A stretch of 64,000 bases of DNA from Cladorrhinum sp. PSN259 (Eukaryota > Ascomycota > Sordariomycetes > Sordariales > Podosporaceae). Of this stretch, positions 9,511 to 20,882 are shown in pieces. A model generated the notes under the pieces. It saw nothing but the letters and a program-made list of their open reading frames with translations, was not told where the DNA came from and made no database searches. The first letter of the stretch is position 1, and each line of letters opens with the position of its first letter. The translations under genes were made by a program, and so were the position numbers. The DNA lies in NCBI GenBank assembly GCA_033725935.1, contig MU867131.1, forward strand, positions 62,001 to 126,000, written 5' to 3'.

Positions 9511-12500
9511 ATGGCCTCGCAAACATCATTACAAACCGCTGTTACTGATCCATTCGGGTCCAAGTCACTTCTGCCAAAAAAGAACGATCGACATGGCTTC
9601 CCCAATGTTGGCACCTTGTCGGCTACCACAAGCAACCTGCGGGCTCGTTTTGAGGCTCCTGCAAATGATGCGGATACAATCTCGAGATTTCGCGAGCCTC
9701 TACTCAGAGATTTAGATGCGCCAAGGCAAGCTGACTTGTCGCTTCTGTTTTTGTGCCAGCATCCATTCCATCCCACCCTTGCCCCGGTATCTTTCCCCAG
9801 TCGGCTCTTTTACGCTGCCCGGTCTCATTACGGCAAGATTGACAGAAATCATGTTTCATGTTGCTTGCAATTGCATGATGTTGTTTTTCTCCGTTGAAGA
9901 TGATCTGCTATGGAGAGAAATTAACCAATAAATCCAGGTTACCAAAACTGATATCCATATATCAGCAAACACCTCTGCAAAAGACTCCGACAAAACTCAT
10001 CAAACCAACTTGCAGAGCAGCAGTTTCCTCTACGACAACAAGAATAGAGAATTCCCAAGTCCCGCTGGCACAGAATTCTTCCAGAAACGGCGATGGTGCC
10101 ACTTCGCCAACATCCCCAACAACTCCAGTCAAGCCCAAAGTACTGGGACCGACCTCGCCAAAAGCACAGAGACTCAAACCAAAGACATCCACAGCTTCTC
10201 TCAAGTCTATTGCCAATCAGCCACAGACAACGAGCAATGGTACGAAGGCCGTGGGTACATCAATCCCCAAGCAAGCATCAATCGAAACACTAAATTCCCA
10301 CTCTGCCTCGAATTCGTCAAAATCGCTGGCTATACAGACACAGATTGTAGCACCCGCCTCGAGTCCGCCAAAGTCTCAAGTGTCTCTAACGTCCCCAATA
10401 TCCTTGGTCACACCCAAGGTCATAAAATCATCCCTTAGTCGGGAATTTCGAGTCGTTTCCCCAACTCCATCTCCGACATCAACATCGAACTCCTCTTCAA
10501 AAACTGCAAGATCTTCTCCTGTAAGCCAGGAAATTGTTCCAGATCCTCCAAACCCTCCGGTACCTGTCACACCCTTTTCGATACTGAGTTATAAATCAAG
10601 ATACCCGCGCAAAAAGTCATTACCAAGCGAGTCTCCAACATCAACAGCAGGATCTTCCTCTTCCCCCTTAACCGACACAGGCCTCTACATATCTAGCAGC
10701 AGCCCTATCTCCAAATCTTCCCCCTCTTCTCCCATCAATTCATTCCGTAACCCCCCCTTCGACTTTACTTTCTCCTTCTCCCCCGGAACCTCCCAAATCG
10801 AACCACCACCATGGGATCGCTCAGTCGAAGTAACATGGAAGCGCCGCATTGCCACCAAGCCGGATAAGGTCCTGTATGATGACGAGTTGTGCTTCCAAGA
10901 AAATGTCACCCGCCTCAGGGAGGAACGAATCGCTCGGGATCCCATTCGCGCGTCTATACGCAAAGCCAGGTCTACTTCCCGTGACACTAACAACAACAAT
11001 GATACCGACTCTCTGGACAAAGAGTATCCGAGAATAAGCAGCATAAGCACATCCGGCAGTCAGCACCGCCAACCTTCGAAAAAGCGATGTCTCTATTTCT
11101 TACTCCCCGACTCGGTACGCTTCAAAATAACTAAATTCGTGCTGAGTGCACACTTCAGCATAGATCCAAGCAAACAAAAAGCTATCCGCTTGAATTCTGT
11201 GTCTTATCTCGAACCAATCTGGCCTGTTCATAATCCGAGGAGCAAACAAAAATTCTGGACGTGCGAATATTTTGACTCTTTACAATCCGTTTTGGCGCCG
11301 CTATGTAAATACATGAACACCTGCTACGACATGCGCGTCGATTTCTTATCCGCCTTATTTTTAACAAGGCGTTTCCATGTTGTCTTTTCACCGTTTGTCA
11401 CGGAGAGAACCCAACCTGCCGCTACGTTATTTCTGGACGCTTACGGGCCGTTAATGAAGTGGATCACTTTGGAGGTAGACTATACCAAGCTGGGCGGACA
11501 CTGGCATCGAAGTGCTTTGTGGATGGATCAGGGTAGTTGTCTTGTTAGGGTCAAAGAACTAGTGGAGAGGTTTGCGGAACGGCAGGGGACAAGGTATGGG
11601 GGGGTTAATATACAGAGCTTTGCCCTTTTGGTGAGAAGATATTATGGGTTTAGGGTTGGTATTAGTAGACGGACGGTCGTGGAGAGGGAGGTACTGGCCG
11701 AGGTTGTGCAAGAAGATGAAAAGGGGAAATGGAAAGAGAAAGTGATGGATTTGGGCGAGGGAGAGGATGAAAATGGTGACGAAGGAAAGGGGAAGGGGAA
11801 GGGGAAGGAAGTTGATACCTCTCCTGAGCCTACTTCACCTACGTTGTCTACCTCCCCCATCTCGCCGACCACAACGACAGTCAAGGAAGAGATCGAAGGT
11901 TGGTCCGAGTTCCCTACCCAGTTTTATCCCCCTTTTTTGCAATCTGTCTCACCCGTTTGATCACCTCTTATATCCACGTCTTAATCCACCATTTTGATCC
12001 TTCCCTTTTCTCCTCCCCTCAATTTTGTTGATCCTCTCTCTTTGCTTTTAGCGCCGCCTTTTCTTAACTTGTATACAACACCTCCCGCCCCATTTCTTTA
12101 TCTCTGTATACTAATTATATGAGGGGAAAAAAGAACTAATACCCTACACACACGACACCTTCCTATCAATCCTCTCCCCCCTAAAGCTTTTAGGTCACCA
12201 CGTAGACTCCTTCCTCACAGTAGGCGGCACAAAAAGCTTTGCAAACGAACTAATCTACGCCTTTTGGGGCAAGACCGAAATCCCTCGTGGCCCGGGTTGG
12301 AAATCCATACTCAATCGCCACCGCAACTACAGAATCGCCCTAGCGTACCCGTATACCCCTGGGCAGAGCTCAATGATCAACAGGGGACCCAAATCGGGCG
12401 GCGTGCAGATTGTGTGGCACGTCAGAGACCCAAGAAACTGGATCGGTGTTGACGGGTGCACACTCCGCAAAGACGTGCGCGTAGTAGAGGTTTGGCGTGA

Positions 12501-13416
12501 TGATGGTACCGGTACCGGTACCGGTACAGAAAAAAAGGGGATGACAACAAAACAGTTACCGCCTAGTTACGGTGTCGTTTTTAAAGCAGGACCTACACTG
12601 ATTACACCCGGATGTGGCGGCGGCGGCGGCGGGATGGCAGGGGTTTTTGGGGGTGGGAGCGGGAGCAAAGAGAGCGGGCTCGTGGTAAAGGTTAACAAGT
12701 CCGTGCCAAAACTGAGTCACCCGGTCGTGATGAAACCGCCCGAACAACCTGGTGGACGATTCGGTTCGGTGATTTTGCGACGGAGGTCGTTTATGAGGTG
12801 TTCTTCGGGACATCATTCACATGGACATGGGCATGGGGTACTAAGCAGGGCATCAAATTGCAGTATAGGCAGTGGTAGTGGTAGCGGAGGAGGAGGAGGA
12901 GGAGCAGGAGGGGGAGTTGGACCGAGTCCGCTTAGTAAAAGTTCGTTGGCTGGTGATGACTTGACAGCAAAACTTGGGCAAGCATCATCATTAGATGATA
13001 TGAGAAAAAGTTCAAGTGAGAAAGGGGGAGTAAGACAGGTACACGTATGCGATGAACATGGGATCGCAATGTCTGTTATGGAGGAGAATGATGAAGAGGA
13101 GGAGGAAGAAGAAGAAGAGGATTCGGGGCCCTGCAAGTCTCGGAAGAAAAGCAGCAGCAGTTGCTGGAAATCGAGCAGAATACCGGTGGTGATCAGGAAT
13201 TTGCAAGCTAGGAGTTTGACGAGGAGTAAATCCAAGGTCCAACAGCCTAGTACTGACCATCATCATCATGATGAGGACGGGAAGAGAGGGGGTGGAGGCG
13301 GAGGTGCTAGGTTTGGCAAGTTGGTGAAGAAGGCTAGTAAAGATGTGTTGGGGAAGAGATTCTTTAGTAGTAGTAGTGGTAGCAGTAGTAGCAGGAAAGC
13401 GGGGTGTATTGGGTGA
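9511..13416 (+). CDS. large orphan-family protein conserved in Pezizomycotina (exon structure partly unresolved)
   Basis: Three open blocks probably form one gene. (1) ATG 9511 opens MASQTSLQTAVTDPFG; a GTATCT donor at 9787 with the CAG acceptor ending at 9965 would keep frame. (2) 9966-about 11960 is a long Ser/Pro/Thr-rich disordered region, then a folded core (RCLYFLLPDSVRFKITKFVL, FDSLQSVLAPL, MRVDFLSALFLTRRFHVVFSPFV, EVDYTKLG, LLVRRYYG). (3) 12124-13416 begins ELIPYTHDTFLSILSPLKLLG and continues into Gly/Ser/Lys-rich sequence to the stop at 13416. Block 2 and block 3 correspond, from memory, to successive parts of one uncharacterised fungal family, so an intron should join them. The candidate acceptor is at about 12123 (TACTAAT branch site at 12107-12113), but the donor is uncertain (11691, 11946 or 11955 all keep frame). 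No function is known. The protein looks soluble and possibly nuclear, given its basic and Ser-rich tails. Confidence 0.6.
12505..12527. repeat. GGTACC tandem hexamer inside the orphan-family coding region
   Basis: Nearly four head-to-tail copies of GGTACC encode an alternating Gly-Thr run (about residues GTGTGT) in the variable C-terminal part. Each unit is a palindrome. It is probably a slippage-prone coding microsatellite. Confidence 0.8.
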
Positions 13417-13647
13417 GTGTTTTGTTGTCATTCAACCGAGCAACCGTATGTTTATTTATAGATATAGATAGCAGATTGACCATTGATATTGCAGAGGGTT
13501 CTCATTTATACACAAACTCATAAAAGAAATTTTTTTATCTCTCCCATCTTAATTGTCCACGCTAACCTGACTAACCTTGCTTCATTACTCCTCTCCAGTC
13601 CAAACCGGCCCACCAGGAATCGTATAATTCTGTTTGTTTTCTCAAAG

Positions 13648-14629
13648 TCAGCACTTTACTTTCCTTCCTACTTCCAACTGCTTTATATATGATCCCACCC
13701 CCAGCAAACTTACAAAAGTCTTCATAGCCTCCTCGGTATAAATATTAATCTTTATACTCGGATCGTCCTTCTCATAAGCCCCCGGAAATCTTTTGAGCCA
13801 CCCCTCCGCTGGCATCAAATCTCCACCACCCGTAACATTCAGATGCGCACACTCGGGATAAAACTGCGGCCTCTCCTCAATGTGAATCGACAAGATCTCG
13901 TGCCGTATCATGTACAGCCCGTCTTTCAGCCTCGGCGGGATCCTGACCGGCCACAAACCCGGACTGCCGTCCCAGCGCTGAAACGCCTTCTGGTACCAGG
14001 TGCCCTCGGCCAGGTTTCCTTCCAACAGCCCGGCTTCCCATATCTTGAACCAGCCGACGCTGTTGACGTCTGCAGAGGCACAGTCATCGCCGGGGCAGTG
14101 GGCCATCCAGACCGTCATTGGGCCTACGGGGTGGAGCCAGTAGCTGTTTTTTTATATATACACAGTAAGTAAGAGTCAAAAGGGGGGATAGTAAAAAGGG
14201 GGAACAAAATAACACAAAAACCATTACTAATAAACAGCAGTTATTTCCTCCCCAGCTTGAATGGGTATGTACCCAGGAGGGGCCACCCCGGGGTCGTTGC
14301 AAGCAATGAACTTGTTGTCGACGCTAAAGATTGGGTCGATCGTCCGCCACTGCCTCTGTATCATCCACGGCTGGCCCAGCTGTTCCTCCGGCGGGGAATT
14401 GGGGTCGTATCTGTTTGAGTCAACTGTTGTGAGTATAACTAGTACGTACATACTACAAACAAAAAGGGGTGTTTGCCGATCTTCCGTGTACATACCCTCT
14501 ATACCAAGTATCCCCAACCGTGTAGTTTGCCAAACCTCCGTGGGCCAACACCAACCCCGGACCGAAAGAGGAGGAGGAGGTGAGCAAAGCCGCCGTTGCC
14601 AAGAAGCGTGCCAAGATCGCCGGTACCAT
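13648..14629 (-). CDS. AA9 lytic polysaccharide monooxygenase (formerly GH61)
   Basis: Three exons (14629-14496, 14410-14228, 14143-13648) join in frame to 270 residues. Introns are 85 and 84 nt, with donors GTATGT and GTAATG. A signal peptide of about 34 residues ends at GLVLA. The next residue is the His that would become the copper-binding N-terminus (HGGLANYTVGDTWYRG). The second copper His is in WLHPVGPMTVWMAHCP, and the axial Tyr lies in PQFYPECAHL. The family terminal block (FPGAYEKDDPSIKINIY) is also present. AA9 enzymes oxidatively cleave cellulose and some hemicelluloses outside the cell. There is no CBM1 module; the C-terminus ends soon after the catalytic domain. It is transcribed away from the CE15 esterase gene 1.7 kb to the right. 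Confidence 0.93.
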
Positions 14630-16311
14630 CGTGGACAAAGGACTCCTCCTTTGGCAAAGAGGAGGGAAAAAAAGAAAAAGTCTGGGCAAGCAACTTCACC
14701 CCCTTTGTCAAAAAGGTGGGAAGCGGGATCCGGAGTATATCAACGACGTCGTTGGCCGCAAATTAGAATGCCATAACCTAGCTGGATAGTATATTGCCCT
14801 AGACTGGGAAATATCATCCCCCTGTGTCAATTTGGAGAACGAGACTAGGGGTGTTTTGAGCGGAAGAGGGGAATGGAAACTGCGTGTGTGCTCTATTCCT
14901 CACTCAAAAGTTCATATGACGACGACCTTGTACAAATGACCGCTTGCCCCGGAGAGTTTGACAAAAACCCATGTGAAATCTCGTCCACTCAAATTTGGCA
15001 GATCCCCACACTTCATCTCACTGTAGGTATGTTGTTTGACGAGTCACGATGCCGCTTATATGAACGGCTATATAAGAACGACGCTGCCGCTCGGAACACG
15101 GATCAGCGGCTCATACAGTAACCATCAAGGGACTTGCATGAAAGCTCGAGTCTCTTGCCACTGAGAAGAAAACAGCCGATAAAAAACAACGAGTGCGATG
15201 CTATTTTAATGTCTCCCCCGGAGCGTCGATAAAGTTTGGTGCAAACAACATCACAGTGATCGACAGTTCTTCTAAGCCTCTCATTTGCCCAAGTATGGGA
15301 GGTACAGTGACAGGAAAACAAGTCAACCATGTGACATTTGAAGGACCTTGCCATTTTACTGCCGTGCAACATGTCGGTACTCTTAAAATCCCCAGGCAAT
15401 TGGTCTGGGGTAAAGATGGGGGAAATGGGGGAATTCTCCGGCGTGCGTGGGGCGGTATCGACTTTTGCCGGAACTCCAACGTCACCCAGAGAGCTGTCAA
15501 GTGTCCTTGGCGATACAAAGACAGCAATCTCCAAAACAGAACAAAACAAAACAAAATATTGAATAAGGAGAAAAAAAATGAAACATCCTCAACCCCGCAA
15601 TGTGTCAACTTCCCCAACCGGGGCCGGGTCGCCCGTATCTGCATTCGGCAGTGTCCCGTCCAACCGTAAACCAATCGGTGTTGTTAGTAAGGCCCGAAGC
15701 AGAGCATGAGGTACCTTGTTTGATCAGCGGTGCGCCGGAAAATATCCAAATTACCCCAATCTTTCCCCAATCTCGCCCTGGCATCACACGGTCTTGGACC
15801 TCTCTCTGTGTTTTGGTATCATCCAAAGTGCCAAGCCAGGGTAACACACAGTGAATGGGTGTTCTTCCGCCACATGGCTGGCCACGAGGGGATCCTCCTA
15901 TGCTGCCCTGTCATCAAACCAACGTCCGGGGAAGAAAAGAACATTGCGGGGAATGTTCCACTCTGGCCGCCATCATCCACAAGAGGCTCCCAAAGCCTCG
16001 CTCGCCACCTCTGCTTCCGAGATGCCAATTGGTGGAATATTCATCAGGGCCCTGTAGATGCTGGTTGACGACACCTCAATATGAAGTCTCGTTCCATAGA
16101 TTAATTGCACCCGGCAACGAGGCAAGCATCCGATTGATATTGCATGGCTCCAGGGGCGCGCGTTTGTGTTCGCCTCCCCTCCGCCAAAGAACCAGGATGG
16201 GATTTGTAGAAAGGCCCATATAAGAAGGGTCTGACGGGAGATGGTCAACCTTGATCAACCAACTCGTCGTGTCCAACCATTCCCGAGTCCTTGTCTCAAA
16301 AAGCCGTAACC
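14630..16311. promoter_or_regulatory. divergent upstream region shared by AA9 and CE15 genes
   Basis: This 1.68-kb region separates the start codons of two outward-facing cell-wall enzyme genes and must hold both promoters. Visible elements are a TATAAG box at 16219-16224 (88 nt before the CE15 ATG), a palindromic CCAATTGG at 16025-16032 giving a CCAAT box on both strands, and a GTGGGG CreA-type hexamer at 15447-15452. I did not find a clear GGCTAA XYR-1/XlnR site. The open frames here show no coding signature. Shared regulation is an inference from the arrangement. Confidence 0.5.
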
Positions 16312-17499
16312 ATGGTCCATCTGTCTTCAGCCCTTCTGGTCGCCGCTGCGGCGTTTGCCGTGGCAGCTCCTGCCAACGAGATCTTTGAGCGCCAGGCTTG
16401 CCAGACCCAGACGACATACCCAACCAAGCAGGATGCCAAGCTCCCGGACCCGTTCGTGTTCGCCAACGGGAACAAAATCACCACCAAGGCCGACTTTGAG
16501 TGCCGCAAGCAAGAGATCAGCAAGATCCTCCAGCAGTACGAGCTCGGTACCTACCCACCCGCACCGGACAGCCTTACCGCCTCCATGAGCGGCAACAGCA
16601 TCACTGTCAAGGTTACCGTCGGCAGCAAGAGCATCTCCTTTAGCGCCTCCATCAAGAAGCCCTCGGGCTCCGGCCCCTTCCCCGCCATCATCGGAATCGG
16701 CGGCTCTTCTATCCCCATTCCCAGCAGCGTTGCTACCATTACCTTTGGCAACGACGCCTTCGGCGCTCAGTCTGGCGGCGGCTCTCGTGGCCGTGGTCTT
16801 TTCTACGACCTCTTCGGAAGCGGACACTCTGCCGGTTCGCTCACGGCATGGGCTTGGGGTGTTGATCGTCTCATCGACGGTCTCGAGAAGGTTGGCGCTT
16901 CTGCCTCGGGGATCGACACCAAGCGTCTCGGTGTTACCGGCTGCTCGCGTAACGGCAAGGGCGCCTTTGTCACCGGCTTCTTCGTCGACCGTATCGCCTT
17001 GGTCATCCCGCAGGAGTCGGGTGCCGGTGGTGCCGCCTGCTGGCGTATCTCTGATGCCGAGAAGTCCCGCGGCCAGAACATCCAGACGGCGCAGCAGATC
17101 GTCGGCGAGAACCCGTGGTTCTCCAAGAACTTTGACGCAAACGTCCGTGCCATTCCCAGCGTGCCCCAGGATCACCACTTGCTCGCCGGTGCCATCGCCC
17201 CCCGCGGTCTTGCCGTCTTTGAGAACGACATCGACTGGCTCGGCCCCGTCTCGACGACCGGCTGCATGAAGGCTGGCCGCGACATCTACAGGGCTCTTGG
17301 TGTTCCCAACAACATGGGCTTCTCCCTCGTCGGCGGCCACAGCCACTGCCAGTTCCCCAGCGGACAAAACGCGGAACTCACCTCGTACATCAACTACTTC
17401 TTGCTCAACACCGGATCGGCCCCCGGCGCAGTTGAGCGCTCCACTGCCAACGTGGACCTCAAGACCTGGGCTCCTTGGGCCGGTGCCACCCTCTCGTAG
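16312..17499 (+). CDS. CE15 glucuronoyl methylesterase (Cip2-like)
   Basis: A single exon encodes 395 residues. I start at ATG 16312 (MVHLSSALLVAAAAFAVAA, a signal peptide) rather than the in-frame TTG at 16291. The protein carries the CE15 signature: nucleophile Ser in GCSRNGKGAF, a Glu in IPQESGAGG, and the catalytic His in GGHSHCQFP. Upstream family blocks such as IGIGGSSIP and GRGLFYDLFG are present. The enzyme is extracellular and hydrolyses the ester between lignin alcohols and 4-O-methyl-glucuronic acid on xylan. Length matches catalytic-domain-only members, with no CBM1. A TATA-like box sits 88 nt upstream. Third codon positions are strongly GC-biased, which creates a 346-codon antisense shadow frame. 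Confidence 0.95.
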   Translation: MVHLSSALLVAAAAFAVAAPANEIFERQACQTQTTYPTKQDAKLPDPFVFANGNKITTKADFECRKQEISKILQQYELGTYPPAPDSLTASMSGNSITVKVTVGSKSISFSASIKKPSGSGPFPAIIGIGGSSIPIPSSVATITFGNDAFGAQSGGGSRGRGLFYDLFGSGHSAGSLTAWAWGVDRLIDGLEKVGASASGIDTKRLGVTGCSRNGKGAFVTGFFVDRIALVIPQESGAGGAACWRISDAEKSRGQNIQTAQQIVGENPWFSKNFDANVRAIPSVPQDHHLLAGAIAPRGLAVFENDIDWLGPVSTTGCMKAGRDIYRALGVPNNMGFSLVGGHSHCQFPSGQNAELTSYINYFLLNTGSAPGAVERSTANVDLKTWAPWAGATLS

Positions 17500-18962
17500 A
17501 TGGAGGTCGGTTGAAGCTGGTGATTGGCGGATGGAAAGGGTGGGGAGGGTGGGGAAAGGTGGGATTCCTACCTACACTAGGTACACTACATGTACCGTCT
17601 TGTAAATAAATATTGAGGAAATCAAAAGTTGCAGGTTATTTTCGGCAATTCTCTCAATGCAATGTTTCGTGCATATGTTTCCATGATGTTTCCATGATGT
17701 TGCCAAGCAAACTTGGCGAGTTGTGGGAAGAGCAGTTGGGAGGTTGAGACCGGAATGGTGGCGTCCATGCGTCGTTGGATTGGCGTGGCACACGTGGGGG
17801 GAGCGTGACGACGGACGACATGGCGTCCGAGGCGCGAGAATTGGTACAGAATAATGGTCCTATTGTCCACATGCGCAGTACCTTTTTCTGTCCCACGGTT
17901 GGCCTGTGCGTCACACACTCGCCCCTGCGTGCCCAGCCAGCGGTCCTTCCAGGAAGTTCCAGGTTTCATGTGGAGGAAATAATCGGGTTTAGTTAGTGCA
18001 TACCCCAGAATCCAGGCCTCCCCCCCCTCGCCCCAACTTTTGTTTTCAGCTGGGAGCTAACCTGGAAGTTCTCCAACACCACCACGCAACAATTGCCATT
18101 GTGTGTGTTGACGGTCTTAAGAAACACAAAATCCGAACTAACTCCATGTCAATTTCTCTTCCATATGTAGTTAACTATCTAAACCACTAAGTGAGAGTTC
18201 CACATCTTGGGGATAGGGGCGGGCGGGGGTGGGACCCAACTCTCCCGTCCTCCCACCACGTCCGTGTCACAGCCTTCCCCTTGGTATCGGTAGGTAAGGT
18301 GGTAAGGCAGGTTAGGTAGCGTAGGTACCTACACCACCTGCACCCGTCAACGTTCGGGTCGCCTATCGCGCATCACCTGGGTAGGTATGCTTGATAAGAC
18401 CAGAGTGCCATATCCAGTACCGCGCGGGTTCCAACTTGAACTTGCTGATGGACGGGAGCCCCCAACGATCTCGATTCATCACTGCGCAAAAAGTAAAAGG
18501 GATTCTCTTGGCTTTCGCTCGGCAGCTTTCCTTCCCAGCTGTTCAGCTTTCCAGCTTTCCAAGTCTTTTCCCCATTGAGGCCACACTGCGCGTACACTAA
18601 CGACGCAGAGAGGGGGATAGTGTTGCGGGTACGGACAAAACTGGAGAAGCGTTCCATCCAACGTGTTGTCGTCGCCTCCTGCTTCACTTGCCCATGGCGT
18701 TGAGCCAAGACGGTCCGTCTTCGGGTTTAAGCCTGTTGGTGTCTTTCCCGGATGGGGCCATTTTGTATATATCAACGTTGAGTCCTGATAATTTTAGTTA
18801 CGCTGTGTGTTCCCTTGGTTTTGACGGTGCAGTGGAAGGATCCGACAGGGGTAGTCTGACCTCGATCTCGATCTCGATCTGACGGTCTGTCTGTTTGTCT
18901 TGTCGAAAGACTGACTCCGTCTCTCCTTTACACCAAACACAAAAGTCAAGAAAAGATTCAAC
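17500..18962. other. gene-free spacer
   Basis: About 1.46 kb between the CE15 gene and the DHA1 transporter gene. A small tandem duplication (GTTTCCATGAT twice) lies near 17668-17690, and a GGTAGGTA-like purine-rich cluster lies near 18289-18330. Three GATCTC units near 18862-18880 are probably in the transporter leader. No gene is supported. Confidence 0.4.
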
Positions 18963-20882
18963 ATGGCCGGCCCAAACCAACATCAACTCGAGAAGGGACT
19001 CGGCCCTGAGCAGCAGCACAGCTTGGGGACAGTATCATCCTCCTTGGACATGACCACCGGCACCGGCCCCCAATCCCCCATAACCCATCTCCCCCTAACA
19101 TTCTCAACCGCTCTTCCCCATCTGCCCTACTCGCCTCCGGTTCCCCCTCCAAACTTGATGAGCTGCACAAACCCCCTAACCTGGCCAGCCCACCAAAAGA
19201 ACCTGGTCCTCCTCCTCTCCAGCATCGCAACCTTTCTCTGCGCCTACACGGCAGGCTCCTACTCCCCACCTCAATCCCTAATCCAACACTCGCTCTCCCC
19301 GATGCCTCCTCTCAGAGGTGTCCTGGCGGGCATAACGACCTTTTGCTTCGGCTTCGCCATTGCGCCCATGTTTCTCGCTCCCTTCTCCGAACAAAACGGT
19401 CGATATCCCGTTTTCGTCGCCTCCGGTATTCTCTACGTGGTGATGGAAGCCGTGTGCGGCGTCGTCAAGACACTGCCGCAATTGCTGATTGCGAGGTTCT
19501 TCGTCGGTGTGGGAGCGAGCGTCTTCAGTACCATGGTTGGGGGCGTAATATCAGACATGTACATCAAAGAAGAACGGAACACGCCCATGGCTGTCTTTAG
19601 CGGCTTCGTCTTGGCTGGTACTGGAGTGGGGCCCATGGTCGGTGCTGTCATGGCCGAGAGGTTGCGTGACGATGACAAGTGGAAGTGGGTGTGGTGGCAT
19701 CAGGTGCTCATGGGCGGGTTGCTGATGGTTGCGCTCGTTGTTTTCTTCAAAGAGAGTCGAGGGTCCGTATTGTTGAGCCGAAAGGCGACAAGACTGAATG
19801 AGTGGTATGAGGGTATGGAAAAGGCCGGAAAATACGGCGTCATCGTCGACGAGCCACCCTCGAGTCCAGAGACAACAGGCAGCGAGTCAGAGTCGTCGTC
19901 GTCCTCCTCCTGGTCAACACACACTCCAACCGACAACGAGAAGGAAGGGAAAAGAACAAAAAAGGTCAAAAGAATCCGCTTCATCGTCGAATCCGACTCC
20001 ATCTCCCTCCGACAAATGATTGTCCTCTCAACCACCCGCCCCTTCCACCTCCTCTTCACCGAGCCCGTCGTCTTTTCTTTTTCTCTCTGGGTTTCCTTTG
20101 CTTGGGGTATTTTGTACCTCACATTCGGTTCCGTCCCTTTAATGTTTCAACAAACCTACAACTTCACCCTCGAGCAGTCGGGCTACGTCTTCTCCGCCAT
20201 CATCGTCGGCTCCGTACTTGCCACCATCTTGGCCATCTGGCAGGAAAGTCTCCTCAAACATCCCAAATGGGCTCCCCCTTCACCCTTTGACACCGTCGAG
20301 GGGGTGATGGACCGGAACAACAATGCTTCCTCTGGCTCGCCTTACCCATCTCCAACACACATGACGGGCATCCAACCACCCTCCCCCTCCTCCGCAACCC
20401 CTTCCCCTTCTTCCCCTTCCTCATTCGATCCCCTCTGGCAATCTCTCCGCAAATTCTTCCCCGTCGAATCCGCCGAATCCCGCCTCTACCCTTCCCTCCT
20501 CCTCTCCGCCCTCCTGCCCCTCGGCCTCCTCCTCTTCGGCCTATCCTCAACCCCCAAAGTCCACTTCCTCCTCCCGTCCCTCGGCCTTCTGCTCAGCACC
20601 ATCGGGATCTTCTCCATCTACCTAGCAGTATTCAACTACCTCGCAGACATCTACACGACCTACGCGTCCTCCGCGCTTGCGGCACAATCCTTCTGCCGTA
20701 ACGTCCTGGCGGGTATTTTTCCCCTCATCACAAAAACTCTGTGGGAGGATTTCGGACGGGTGAACACCACCGTCTGCCTGGGGATGATTGGCATGGTGCT
20801 GACTGCCGTCCCCTGGGTTTTGGTCTGGAAGGGGGAGAGTATAAGGGGGAGGAGTCGGTTCGCTGTTGTGAGTATTTTTTGA
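18963..20882 (+). CDS. MFS multidrug:H+ antiporter, DHA1 family
   Basis: A single exon of 639 residues from ATG 18963. Its cytosolic N-terminus of about 75 residues is followed by a first helix around LVLLLSSIATFLCAYTAG. The DHA1 pattern follows: motif A region FSEQNGRYPVFVASG, the RFFVGVGASVF helix, and a Gly-rich motif C in FSGFVLAGTGVGPMVGAVMA. A long acidic/Ser cytosolic loop splits the two six-helix halves (about residues 295-340). A second Ser/Pro-rich loop lies in the C-terminal half. The family exports drugs, polyamines or metabolites by proton exchange at the plasma membrane; substrate is not deducible. The protein ends at VVSIF. A GTGAGT just before the stop could be a donor, so the extreme C-terminus is uncertain. 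Confidence 0.87.
   Translation: MAGPNQHQLEKGLGPEQQHSLGTVSSSLDMTTGTGPQSPITHLPLTFSTALPHLPYSPPVPPPNLMSCTNPLTWPAHQKNLVLLLSSIATFLCAYTAGSYSPPQSLIQHSLSPMPPLRGVLAGITTFCFGFAIAPMFLAPFSEQNGRYPVFVASGILYVVMEAVCGVVKTLPQLLIARFFVGVGASVFSTMVGGVISDMYIKEERNTPMAVFSGFVLAGTGVGPMVGAVMAERLRDDDKWKWVWWHQVLMGGLLMVALVVFFKESRGSVLLSRKATRLNEWYEGMEKAGKYGVIVDEPPSSPETTGSESESSSSSSWSTHTPTDNEKEGKRTKKVKRIRFIVESDSISLRQMIVLSTTRPFHLLFTEPVVFSFSLWVSFAWGILYLTFGSVPLMFQQTYNFTLEQSGYVFSAIIVGSVLATILAIWQESLLKHPKWAPPSPFDTVEGVMDRNNNASSGSPYPSPTHMTGIQPPSPSSATPSPSSPSSFDPLWQSLRKFFPVESAESRLYPSLLLSALLPLGLLLFGLSSTPKVHFLLPSLGLLLSTIGIFSIYLAVFNYLADIYTTYASSALAAQSFCRNVLAGIFPLITKTLWEDFGRVNTTVCLGMIGMVLTAVPWVLVWKGESIRGRSRFAVVSIF

Noticed and set aside
15069..15076. 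TATATAAG element in the AA9-CE15 spacer, suggesting another gene
   Set aside because: The ATGs downstream open only very short frames without coding character and no splice continuation could be built.
16327..17367. 346-codon minus-strand open frame over CE15
   Set aside because: Same codon-bias shadow effect; the sense frame has signal peptide and catalytic motifs.
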